Position numbers and translations under genes: made by a program. A stretch of 9,345 nt of DNA. It comes from Streptosporangiaceae bacterium (GTDB lineage Bacteria; Actinomycetota; Actinomycetes; Streptosporangiales; Streptosporangiaceae). Positions 1-6,132 of this stretch are shown here, piece by piece. The stretch spans positions 1 through 9,345 of the forward strand of contig JASHOI010000448.1 of the NCBI GenBank assembly GCA_030041195.1, written 5' to 3'. The notes below the pieces were generated by a model. The model did no database searches and was not told the origin of the DNA. It was given only the letters and a program-made list of their open reading frames with translations. Every line of letters begins with the position of its first letter. Within the stretch, counting starts at the first letter, position 1.

Positions 1-198
1 GCCGGAGCGGCGGTCGACGCGGTGGCCGGCCTGGCCGGCCGGGTGGGGCTGACCCAGCGGCCGGCCGACCTCGGGATCGCCAGCTCGGACTTCGGCCAGA
101 TCGCGGCCGACGCGCTCGACGACGAGGTGCTGGCCAACACGCCGCGCCAGCCGACGGCCGGCGACATCCGCTCGATACTGCTCGATGCCTCTCGGTAG
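1..198 (+). CDS. Iron-containing alcohol dehydrogenase family protein, C-terminal fragment
   Basis: Frame 1 is open from the first base to a TAG at 196-198 and gives 65 residues; the start lies outside the window. The fragment resembles the C-terminal helical end of the iron-dependent alcohol dehydrogenase / maleylacetate reductase family. It has an L-T-x-R-x-x-D-L-G-I segment, then an alanine/aspartate-rich helix, an N-T-P-R-Q-P-T turn and a final D-I-x-x-I-L-L-D-A helix. That matches the family ending in which a conserved N-P-R-x-x-T is followed by a short helix. The NAD-binding and metal-binding residues lie upstream and cannot be checked, so the substrate is unknown. It is convergent with the minus-strand operon, 31 bases beyond its stop. 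The call rests on a short pattern match from memory. Confidence 0.7.
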   Translation, partial: AGAAVDAVAGLAGRVGLTQRPADLGIASSDFGQIAADALDDEVLANTPRQPTAGDIRSILLDASR

Positions 199-207
199 CT
201 CGTCCGT

Positions 208-228
208 GCAGCGCCCTGTCGGTGCTGC
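208..228. terminator. Hairpin between convergent genes, candidate U-less bidirectional terminator
   Basis: GCAGCGCC (208-215) pairs with GGTGCTGC (221-228) across a 5-base loop: eight pairs in RNA, one of them G-U. It sits in the 31-base gap between the TAG of the dehydrogenase gene (plus strand) and the TGA of the EACC1 gene (minus strand), where terminators of both are expected. No T-tract follows on either strand. Actinobacteria often use such U-less hairpins, but the function is inferred from position and folding only. Confidence 0.45.
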
Positions 229-229
229 C

Positions 230-664
230 TCAAAGCGTCTGGCTGCCGAGGTCCGGCGGAGCGGTGCCCGGGCCGAGGGCCTCGGCGAGCTGGCGGATTC
301 GCTCGGCGAATTCGACGGACGTCCACGCGCCGACCTCGGTGGTGGTGAGCTTGAAGCACCCCCCGTCGGCACGGCGCAATTCGACGGTGATGGTGCTCCC
401 GGGACGCTGCCCGTAGCGCTGCCGGAGCCACGACACGACCCCGGCGACGAGAACGCTGATCGCACCGCCGTAACCCAGGCTGACCGTGAGGGCCTCCAGC
501 GCCCCGCCGAGGGTGCCTGGCGCCTGGTTTTCCTGGACAAGGGCCACCCGGCCGCGAAGCTCGTCTTCCTGCACCAGCCAGCCACGCAGGTTGCGCAGCT
601 CATCCAGGTCCGCATTGGCCAGCGTGATCGTGAGGCCGGCCACCCGGCCGTGGCTTTCGTTCAT
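230..664 (-). CDS. EACC1-like small membrane protein (effector-associated constant component 1)
   Basis: A 144-residue protein. An upstream in-frame start at 712 exists, but ATG at 664-662 is preferred because it overlaps the TGA of the caspase gene as ATGA, the usual sign of translational coupling; no clear Shine-Dalgarno is seen. The order is a short beta/helix N-terminus (L11-T-I-T-L, then a charged D-E-L-R-N-L-R helix with W29), a glycine-rich hydrophobic stretch at about 52-80 (G-G-A-L-E-A-L onward) ending in S-W-L-R-Q-R-Y, a beta strand T-I-T-V-E-L-R with a D-G-G turn, and a last helix ending I-R-Q-L-A-E-A-L. This architecture matches the small EACC1 proteins described by Aravind and co-workers as the fixed partner of variable effectors in actinobacterial conflict systems. 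The neighbouring caspase-nSTAND protein is exactly the expected partner. The molecular function of EACC1 is not established. It is last in the operon, so it is probably made in proportion to the effector. A generic small membrane protein is the alternative. Confidence 0.72.
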   Translation of the reverse strand: MNESHGRVAGLTITLANADLDELRNLRGWLVQEDELRGRVALVQENQAPGTLGGALEALTVSLGYGGAISVLVAGVVSWLRQRYGQRPGSTITVELRRADGGCFKLTTTEVGAWTSVEFAERIRQLAEALGPGTAPPDLGSQTL

Positions 665-3600
665 CGGCCGCACGGTGGATCGTAGGGGAGTTCGGAAACG
701 TATTTGTGCCACCGCGCCGGAGTCAGCACGTTGGCCGTGGTGGCGCAGATGTGCTGGATGGCCGCTGCGACGTCCAGGTTCCAGATGCGCACGGTGTCGT
801 CGCCGTCGGCACCGATCAGCGACTGATCGCCGGGCCCGAACGCGACGACGTTGATGTAGTTGGGGTCGCTGTTCACCGGTCCGCCGATGGCCTGCGCGCG
901 GGCCGGGTCAGCGACATCCCAGAGCCGGATCGTGTCGTCCCAGCTTCCGCTCGCCAGCGTGTCGCCGTCCGGGCTGAACGCCAGCGAGGCGACGGTGTCG
1001 GTGTCGCCGGTCAGCGGCGGGCCGAGCGCGGTCGCGCGGGCGGGGTCGCGCACGTTCCAGAGCTGTATCGTGCCGTCCGCGTCACCGCTGGCGAGCGTGC
1101 GGCCGTCCGGACTGAACGCCACCGAGTACACACTGCTGCCGTCGGACAGCGGCCGGCCGAGCGGCACCGGATTGGCGGGATCGGCCACGTTCCAGAGCCG
1201 GACGGTCCCGTCCAGGCTGCCGGCGGCGAGCGTGCGGCCGTCGGGGCTGAACGCCACGGAGTTGACCCCGCCGGCCGGGCCGGTCAGCGGCGGCCCGAGC
1301 GGTAGCGGGCGGGCGGGGTCCGCCACGTCCCAGAGCCGGATCGTGTGGTCGTTGCTGCCCGCGGCGAGCACCCTGCCGTTCGGGCTGAACGCCACCGTTG
1401 CCACGTATGCGCCGAAGCCGGTTAACGGCGCGCCGAGCAACGTGGGATGCCTGGGATCGGCGGTCTGCCACAGCTGAACGTCGTCGGCGCTCGTGGCGGC
1501 GGCAAGGATCAGGCCGTTTGGGCTGAAGCTGAGCGCGTTGTACGGTTCCGGGCCTGCCAGCGGCCCGGCCAGCGAGGTGGGATCGGCGGGGTTGGCCACG
1601 TCCCAGAGCCGGATCGTGTCATCGGGGCTGCCGCTGGCCGCGATGCCCCGGGCCCGGCTGACGGCCAGCGCGGAGACGTAATTGGAATGGCCGGTCAGCA
1701 CTGCGCTGGGGAGCGTCCACACCCGGATCGTGTGGTCGGCGCTCGCGGTGGCCAGAGTGCGCCCGTCCGGGCTCATCGCGACGGCGAGTATCGCGGCCGT
1801 GTGACCGGTCAAGGAGGGGTAGAGGAGCCAGGCTTCGTCGGCGGCGGTGACGTTCCACAGGCTGGCCGTGTCGTCGTCGCTCCCGGTGGCGAGGATGTCG
1901 CCGTCGGGGCTGAAGGCTACCGAGGTCACGCTGTCGGTGTCGTTGACGACGTAGCCGTAGGAGATCGGGCTGGCCGGGTTCGCGACGTCCCACAGGTGCA
2001 CGTGGTGGTCGGCGGCGCCGGCCGCGAGGATGCCGTTGCTGCTGAAGGCCAGCGAGTAGATCACGCTCGGGCGCCCGTTCCCATTGGGAAGCGGCCCCAG
2101 CGGTGTGCCAAGCAGTCGCGGATGCGCCGGGTCGCTGACGTTCCAGAGCTGGATGCTGGAACCGACCGCGTCGCCGAGTGTGCTGCCGTTGGAGCTGAAG
2201 GCGACGCTGGCCACCGCGTCGCTCACCGGGCCCTGCAGCGCGCCGACCTGATTGGACGCCGCGATGCCGACAGCGGTCAGAGGCGCGCCCAGCAGTTGCG
2301 GGTGGGCCGGGCTGGCGACGTTCCACAGCTGCACGCCGGCGTTGGTGCCGATCGCCAGGGTGCCGCCGCCGGGACTGAACGCGACGCTGGATACACCCTT
2401 GCCCAGCGCCGGGCCGAGTTGCCGGGGGCGGCCCGGGCTGGCGACGTTCCATAGCCGCGCGCCGGCGTTGGTGCCCGCGGCCAGGATGCGGCCGCTGGGG
2501 CTGAACGCGACGCTGTCGGGGATGCCGGATGAGACGGGCAGCACGCTCGACAGCGGCGTGTTCGCGGCGCTGATCAGTCGCGTGTAGGTGGCCATGGAGG
2601 GCTTCATCCGGTAGGCAAGCACGTTCAGCTCGGCGGCCAGAGACTGGTCGGTGGTGCTGACCTGGTCGGCTTCCGCCGTTACCTGGTTGATGATCGCCAC
2701 CCGGCTGCTGGCCTCGGCCGTGTTGCGCTGCCCGAGCGCGAACCAGGCCGTGCCGCCGGCCACCAGGGCCAGCACGACAAGAACCGCCACAGCGGCTCGC
2801 CGCAGCTGGCTCGCCCGGCTTTGCTGGCGCCGCGATTCCTGCAGGAACGCCCGGGTGACCGGGCCGACGTCGCCCTGGTCAACGTGCTCAGCGGCCCAGC
2901 TGGTTGCTGCCTCCAGCCGGCCGCCCCTGAGCAGGACGGAGCTGTCGTGCCCAGAGCGCTGCCACGCGGTCGCGGCATCCTCCACCTGCTGGCCGAGCAG
3001 GTTGCCGGCGCGGTCGGTGCTGATCCACTGGGCCAGCCGGGGCCAGGCGTGCAGCAGTGCCTCGTGGCTGATCTCGATGCTGTCCCGGTTGCTGGTCAGC
3101 AGCCGCGCCTCCACGAAAGCGGCCAGCACCTGCTCTCCCGCCGAGCGCACCCGGGTGTGCTGCAGCAGTTCTTCCTCGCCGACGCTGCGCCGGGTGTCCT
3201 CGGTCCCGTCACCGATCTTGACCAGGCGCAGGAACAGCGGGCGGGCGGCCGCCTGGCTTTCCTCGGGAAGCGCATCGAACGTGCGATCCGCCGCGGTCGC
3301 GATCGCGTGCTGAATTCCTCCGGTCTCCCGGTAGCCGGCGACCGTCAGCGTGCCGTCGTCCCGCTCCTCCCACGTCGCGCGCAGCGCATACGCGATCAGC
3401 GGAAGCCGGCCGGGCTCATACGCCCCGGGCACCGCGTCGGTCTCGCCGCCGTCGCTGCCCGCCCGGTCGTCGCTGGCGCCGATGTCGCGCAGCAGCAACT
3501 CGACCAGTCCGGGCTCGAGACCCAGCCCGACCGCGCGCGCAGGCCGCTCGATCGCCTCCCGCAGTTCGGCCGTTGACATCGGCCCGACGAGCACCTGGTC

Positions 3601-5001
3601 GCGCTGCACGGCGTCGCGCAGCTGCGGGAACGCGGCGCACCGGCCGTAGAAGTCGGCCCGGAGGCCGAGAACCACGAGGCCGGCCGGCTCGGTCCCTGGC
3701 GTGCCGGAGGCCAGGACGCCGAGCAGATCGATGAAGGCTCGCCGCTGCGCCTCATCCGTGCACAACGTGAACACCTCCTCGAACTGGTCAACGACGAGAA
3801 TGACGCGGGCGCCCGCGGGATCTCCGTCCGCCGCCAGCCTGCCGAGCGCCTCGCGGAACAACTGCGCGCCTTCGGCGGGTGCCCGGGAAAGGGCGTCGGC
3901 CAGCGCCGCCGGGTCGGCCGGCAGCAGTCCGGCCAGCTCTTCGGCCAGGGCGTCGAACGGTCGCGGTCCCGGCGTCATGATCAGGCGCGGCCAGTTAGCC
4001 GATCCCGGGACACCCAATTCGTTCTTCGCGATCGCTGGTATCAGGCCGGCCCGCAGCAGGGAGGATTTTCCGGTGCCCGAAGGGGCCACCACCGCCAGTG
4101 GCGCGCCCTCGACCAGGCGCCCGGTCAGCCGCGCCGCCAGGTCGGCGGTGAGCCGCTTACGCCCGAAGAACCACTCGGCCTGCTCCGGCTCGAACGCCGC
4201 CAGGCCCGGATACGGGCAGACGTCGAGGAGAGGAGGCTTCGGGCGCTCCCGGGACTCCCCGGCATACGCCGGGTTGCTCGCCAGGACCAGATGATCAGCG
4301 CTGCCGCTGGAGACACGGCGCGGCAGGGGACCGCCGGCCGCCGCCAGCTTACGGCGCAGGTACGTATAGACGTCCTGCAGCGTCAGCTGCTCCGGCGAGC
4401 GCGAATCCCCATTCTGCAGCAAGTTCAGGAACTCGCCGGTGAACTTCGTGTGTGTGGCGCCTTCCGGCGCGAGCGCCAATTCGTTTGATGCGGCCGAAGT
4501 CAGGACAAAGGCACCATATACCTGTGCCAAGTTGGCCGACTCACGCTCCGAGCTGCCCAATACGCCTACGGCCCTGCCCGAATAACAGCAATCCAGCACG
4601 ACAACCAGGGAATTTGCCGGACTCTGCAGAAGTGAATTGCGCACGGCGCTGTAGGCGAGGGCGGTGTGCGCAAGCCAGGCCTGCCTGGCATCGGTCGCCC
4701 TGGTGGCTAAATACAGCTCGCCGCCCAAGCCGACAAGGCCGTGGCCGACGTAGTAGACCAGCAGCATCGAGGTGGCGCGCTCGGCCTCTTCGGCCAGCGC
4801 TATGCCGATTTCGGTGGGCGTGAAGGCGTCCAGCACGACCCGCAGCCGGTCCCAGCTCAGGCCGCACCGATCGACCAGAACCTCGCTCATGTCGTGTACC
4901 GAGCGCTCGACGGCCGGCAGCGAGTCGAGGCCCGAACCCTCGGCGTGCTGCCCGGTACCGATCAGCAATACTCGGGCGCCGCTATCCGCAAGTGCCGACA
5001 T
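661..5001 (-). CDS. Caspase-like protease - nSTAND NTPase - TM - WD40 fusion protein
   Basis: A 1446-residue multidomain protein, probably the effector and switch of the operon. Residues 1-245 form a caspase/metacaspase-type (peptidase C14) domain: beta strand V11-L-L-I-G, catalytic His87 in Y-Y-V-G-H-G, and catalytic Cys139 in D-C-C-Y-S-G, with both residues intact. After a proline/arginine-rich linker (248-260) comes an nSTAND1 NTPase (about 262-660). Its features are the entry motif C-P-Y-P-G-L-A-A-F and F-F-G-R, Walker A ending S-G-T-G-K312-S-S, Walker B I-L-V-V-D405-Q-F-E-E, L-R-A-D-F-Y (447-452), the L-P-L-I-A-Y-A-L helix, and I-S-H-E-A-L-L-H-A-W-P-R-L near 645-656. A hydrophobic helix at about 735-757 is the only strong transmembrane segment. 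Residues 828-1408 hold 13 WD motifs (W851 to W1407). The tail ends L-P-Y-D-P-P-C-G-R, which I recall as common in actinobacterial WD40 proteins. By family analogy a ligand relieves propeller repression, the NTPase oligomerises and the caspase cleaves targets. ATG at 5001 lies 9 bases after the PASTA stop with only a weak Shine-Dalgarno, so coupling is likely. The domain calls are firm; substrate and trigger are unknown. Confidence 0.93.
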   Translation of the reverse strand: MSALADSGARVLLIGTGQHAEGSGLDSLPAVERSVHDMSEVLVDRCGLSWDRLRVVLDAFTPTEIGIALAEEAERATSMLLVYYVGHGLVGLGGELYLATRATDARQAWLAHTALAYSAVRNSLLQSPANSLVVVLDCCYSGRAVGVLGSSERESANLAQVYGAFVLTSAASNELALAPEGATHTKFTGEFLNLLQNGDSRSPEQLTLQDVYTYLRRKLAAAGGPLPRRVSSGSADHLVLASNPAYAGESRERPKPPLLDVCPYPGLAAFEPEQAEWFFGRKRLTADLAARLTGRLVEGAPLAVVAPSGTGKSSLLRAGLIPAIAKNELGVPGSANWPRLIMTPGPRPFDALAEELAGLLPADPAALADALSRAPAEGAQLFREALGRLAADGDPAGARVILVVDQFEEVFTLCTDEAQRRAFIDLLGVLASGTPGTEPAGLVVLGLRADFYGRCAAFPQLRDAVQRDQVLVGPMSTAELREAIERPARAVGLGLEPGLVELLLRDIGASDDRAGSDGGETDAVPGAYEPGRLPLIAYALRATWEERDDGTLTVAGYRETGGIQHAIATAADRTFDALPEESQAAARPLFLRLVKIGDGTEDTRRSVGEEELLQHTRVRSAGEQVLAAFVEARLLTSNRDSIEISHEALLHAWPRLAQWISTDRAGNLLGQQVEDAATAWQRSGHDSSVLLRGGRLEAATSWAAEHVDQGDVGPVTRAFLQESRRQQSRASQLRRAAVAVLVVLALVAGGTAWFALGQRNTAEASSRVAIINQVTAEADQVSTTDQSLAAELNVLAYRMKPSMATYTRLISAANTPLSSVLPVSSGIPDSVAFSPSGRILAAGTNAGARLWNVASPGRPRQLGPALGKGVSSVAFSPGGGTLAIGTNAGVQLWNVASPAHPQLLGAPLTAVGIAASNQVGALQGPVSDAVASVAFSSNGSTLGDAVGSSIQLWNVSDPAHPRLLGTPLGPLPNGNGRPSVIYSLAFSSNGILAAGAADHHVHLWDVANPASPISYGYVVNDTDSVTSVAFSPDGDILATGSDDDTASLWNVTAADEAWLLYPSLTGHTAAILAVAMSPDGRTLATASADHTIRVWTLPSAVLTGHSNYVSALAVSRARGIAASGSPDDTIRLWDVANPADPTSLAGPLAGPEPYNALSFSPNGLILAAATSADDVQLWQTADPRHPTLLGAPLTGFGAYVATVAFSPNGRVLAAGSNDHTIRLWDVADPARPLPLGPPLTGPAGGVNSVAFSPDGRTLAAGSLDGTVRLWNVADPANPVPLGRPLSDGSSVYSVAFSPDGRTLASGDADGTIQLWNVRDPARATALGPPLTGDTDTVASLAFSPDGDTLASGSWDDTIRLWDVADPARAQAIGGPVNSDPNYINVVAFGPGDQSLIGADGDDTVRIWNLDVAAAIQHICATTANVLTPARWHKYVSELPYDPPCGR
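778..2520 (-). repeat. WD40 repeat array, 13 WD motifs, inside the caspase-nSTAND gene
   Basis: This stretch encodes residues 828-1408 of the fusion protein. WD-type tryptophans fall at 851, 893, 953, 1004, 1049, 1095, 1133, 1178, 1224, 1270, 1315, 1361 and 1407. The last six intervals are 45-46 residues, so the DNA period is about 135-138 bases. The core of each blade reads V-A-F-S-P-D-G-R-T-L-A-x-G, then D-D/G-T-I/V-R-L-W-D/N-V-A-D-P. The spacing is irregular earlier: a 60-residue interval before W953, 51 before W1004 and a short 38 before W1133. Thirteen visible motifs plus one degenerate blade would fit two seven-bladed propellers; that count is inference. Confidence 0.85.
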
Positions 5002-5010
5002 TGTGATCCA

Positions 5011-6033
5011 TCACGCAGGTGCTGTGGCGGATGAGCAGTTGTTCGCCTGAAGCTCGATGTCCACGGTGTCCCCCCGGGGGTAGCTGGTGCCGGCGGTGGG
5101 CGACTGGGTTATCACGGCCCCGATGTCCGAGGAGCCGAGGCACTCGTACTCCCAGTGCACGTCGAAACCCGCCTGCTCCAGCGTGGAGACCGCGCTCGTC
5201 TGGTCGAGGCCGATGACGTTCGGCACTGGAGTCGGGCAGTTGTTCGCCTGAAGGTCGATGTCCACGGTGTCGCCCCGGGGGTAGCTGGTGCCGGCGGTGG
5301 GCGACTGGGTTATCACGGCCCCGATGTCCGAGGAGCCGAGGCACTCGTACTCCCAGTGCACGTCGAAACCCGCCTGCTCCAGCGTGGAGACCGCGCTCGT
5401 CTGGTCGAGGCCGATGACGTTCGGCACCGGGGTCGGGCAGTTGTCCGCCTGGAGGTACATGTGCACCCGGGTGCTGACCGCGGCCCGCGCCCCGGCCGCC
5501 GGGTCCTGCCGCACAACCTCGCCGATGTTCGGCGAGCCGTAGCAGCCGTACAGCCACGAGTAGGCGCTGAAGCCGGCCGTGAAGAGCGCCGAGCGGCCCT
5601 GCGCGAGCGTGTCACCGGCCAGGTTCGGCACGAGCCCGGAGGCTGCCGCGCTGGACGAGCCATGCTGCGGCGTCGGCTTGACCTGCGTGGAACTGGACGG
5701 GGTCGGCGAGGCGCTCGCGGACGCCGACCTCGCCGGCTGACTGGACGCCGACTTGGATGGGTGCCCCGCTGACGACGACGCCGCCACCTGGTGTGATGAC
5801 GGCGCCGCGCTGCACGCCGCGACCAGAGCGGCTGCGAGCGCGATCAGAGTCAGCGGCCACCATCTCGTGCGCTGCAGCAGGCCGGCCAGAACCCTGGGCG
5901 CAGACCGGCGGCCTAATTCCGGGCGGGCCGCCTTGACCTGCAACTTTGAGTCTTCGTTCGGCCCGCCTAAACTCATTTGTCCAATGTCACTGGCCGCGAA
6001 TGAGTCGTCGGCCGACTGGAATTCCCCCACCAT
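5011..6033 (-). CDS. Membrane-anchored protein with three extracytoplasmic PASTA domains
   Basis: A 340-residue protein, first gene of the minus-strand operon. The ATG at 6033 has a strong Shine-Dalgarno (GGGGAGG, complement of 6042-6048) eight bases upstream, which fixes the start. Residues 1-56 are polar and probably cytoplasmic, with basic residues R42, R43, R47, R55 and R57 just before the membrane segment W58-W-P-L-T-L-I-A-L-A-A-A-L-V-A-A-C74. A Ser/Ala/Pro-rich linker (75-133) follows, then PASTA domains at about 134-200, 201-267 and 268-334. Each shows V-P-N-L/V-x-G, a helix ending in x-A-G-F, and Q-D/S-P-x-A-G followed by a V-x-I/M-x-L-Q-A strand. Domains 2 and 3 differ by one residue in 67. 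PASTA domains bind peptidoglycan or muropeptides in PknB-type kinases and some penicillin-binding proteins, but no kinase domain is present here, so this looks like a stand-alone wall-binding or sensor subunit. The V-A-A-C sequence could instead be a lipobox. The TGA (5013-5011) lies nine bases before the caspase gene, which suggests joint function. Confidence 0.9.
   Translation of the reverse strand: MVGEFQSADDSFAASDIGQMSLGGPNEDSKLQVKAARPELGRRSAPRVLAGLLQRTRWWPLTLIALAAALVAACSAAPSSHQVAASSSAGHPSKSASSQPARSASASASPTPSSSTQVKPTPQHGSSSAAASGLVPNLAGDTLAQGRSALFTAGFSAYSWLYGCYGSPNIGEVVRQDPAAGARAAVSTRVHMYLQADNCPTPVPNVIGLDQTSAVSTLEQAGFDVHWEYECLGSSDIGAVITQSPTAGTSYPRGDTVDIDLQANNCPTPVPNVIGLDQTSAVSTLEQAGFDVHWEYECLGSSDIGAVITQSPTAGTSYPRGDTVDIELQANNCSSATAPA
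5035..5436 (-). repeat. 201-bp tandem duplication encoding PASTA domains 2 and 3
   Basis: Unit 5035-5235 and unit 5236-5436 align without gaps and differ at four positions (5053/5254, 5071/5272, 5227/5428, 5230/5431). That is 197 of 201 identical, with an unbroken identical run of 155 bases (5072-5226 against 5273-5427). Each unit is exactly 67 codons, so reading frame and domain phase are kept. The upstream PASTA domain 1 is clearly divergent in sequence, so this is a recent duplication or a gene-conversion event rather than the ancestral triplication. Confidence 0.97.
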
Positions 6034-6079
6034 GACCCGCCCCTCCCCAACCGGGTACTAACGACCATTTTCACGCTTA

Positions 6080-6109
6080 ATTAGCGGGCGAGGCAAGAGG
6101 CAATGTCAT
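6080..6109 (-). promoter_or_regulatory. Candidate sigma70-type promoter of the PASTA-caspase-EACC1 operon
   Basis: Read on the minus strand, ATGACA (complement of 6104-6109; 5 of 6 to TTGACA) is followed after 18 bases by GCTAAT (complement of 6080-6085; 4 of 6 to TATAAT). A start of transcription near 6072 would leave a leader of about 40 bases with the GGGGAGG site in it. The position fits and the local AT content helps, but short hexamer matches are weak evidence. Confidence 0.35.
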
Positions 6110-6110
6110 T

Positions 6111-6132
6111 CAAACCAATTTGATCTGGTTTG
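6111..6132. promoter_or_regulatory. Dyad CAAACCA-N8-TGGTTTG, candidate regulator binding site
   Basis: CAAACCA (6111-6117) and TGGTTTG (6126-6132) are perfect 7-base inverted arms with an 8-base AT-rich spacer. The centre-to-centre arm distance is 15 bases, too wide for one helical turn and too loose for a terminator without a T-tract. It lies immediately upstream of the candidate -35 of the minus-strand operon, a position suited to an activator, and also upstream of hutU. No regulator gene is visible in the window, so the binding protein is unknown. Confidence 0.4.

Noticed and set aside
1447..2454. 335-codon plus-strand frame, and other plus-strand frames at 706-1305 and 860-1477
   Set aside because: These mirror the WD40 repeats of the minus-strand gene. 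Their repetitive look comes from the complementary blade repeats, with no independent start signal.
778..2520. Regularly spaced repeats that could suggest a CRISPR or minisatellite array
   Set aside because: The period of about 135-138 bases is in frame and encodes WD40 blades with family-specific residues; there are no short identical repeats with unique spacers.
4982..5557. Minus-strand frame with repeated translation near the PASTA repeats
   Set aside because: It is an out-of-frame reading of the PASTA gene; the repeat it shows is the 201-bp DNA duplication, and 201 is divisible by three so every frame repeats.
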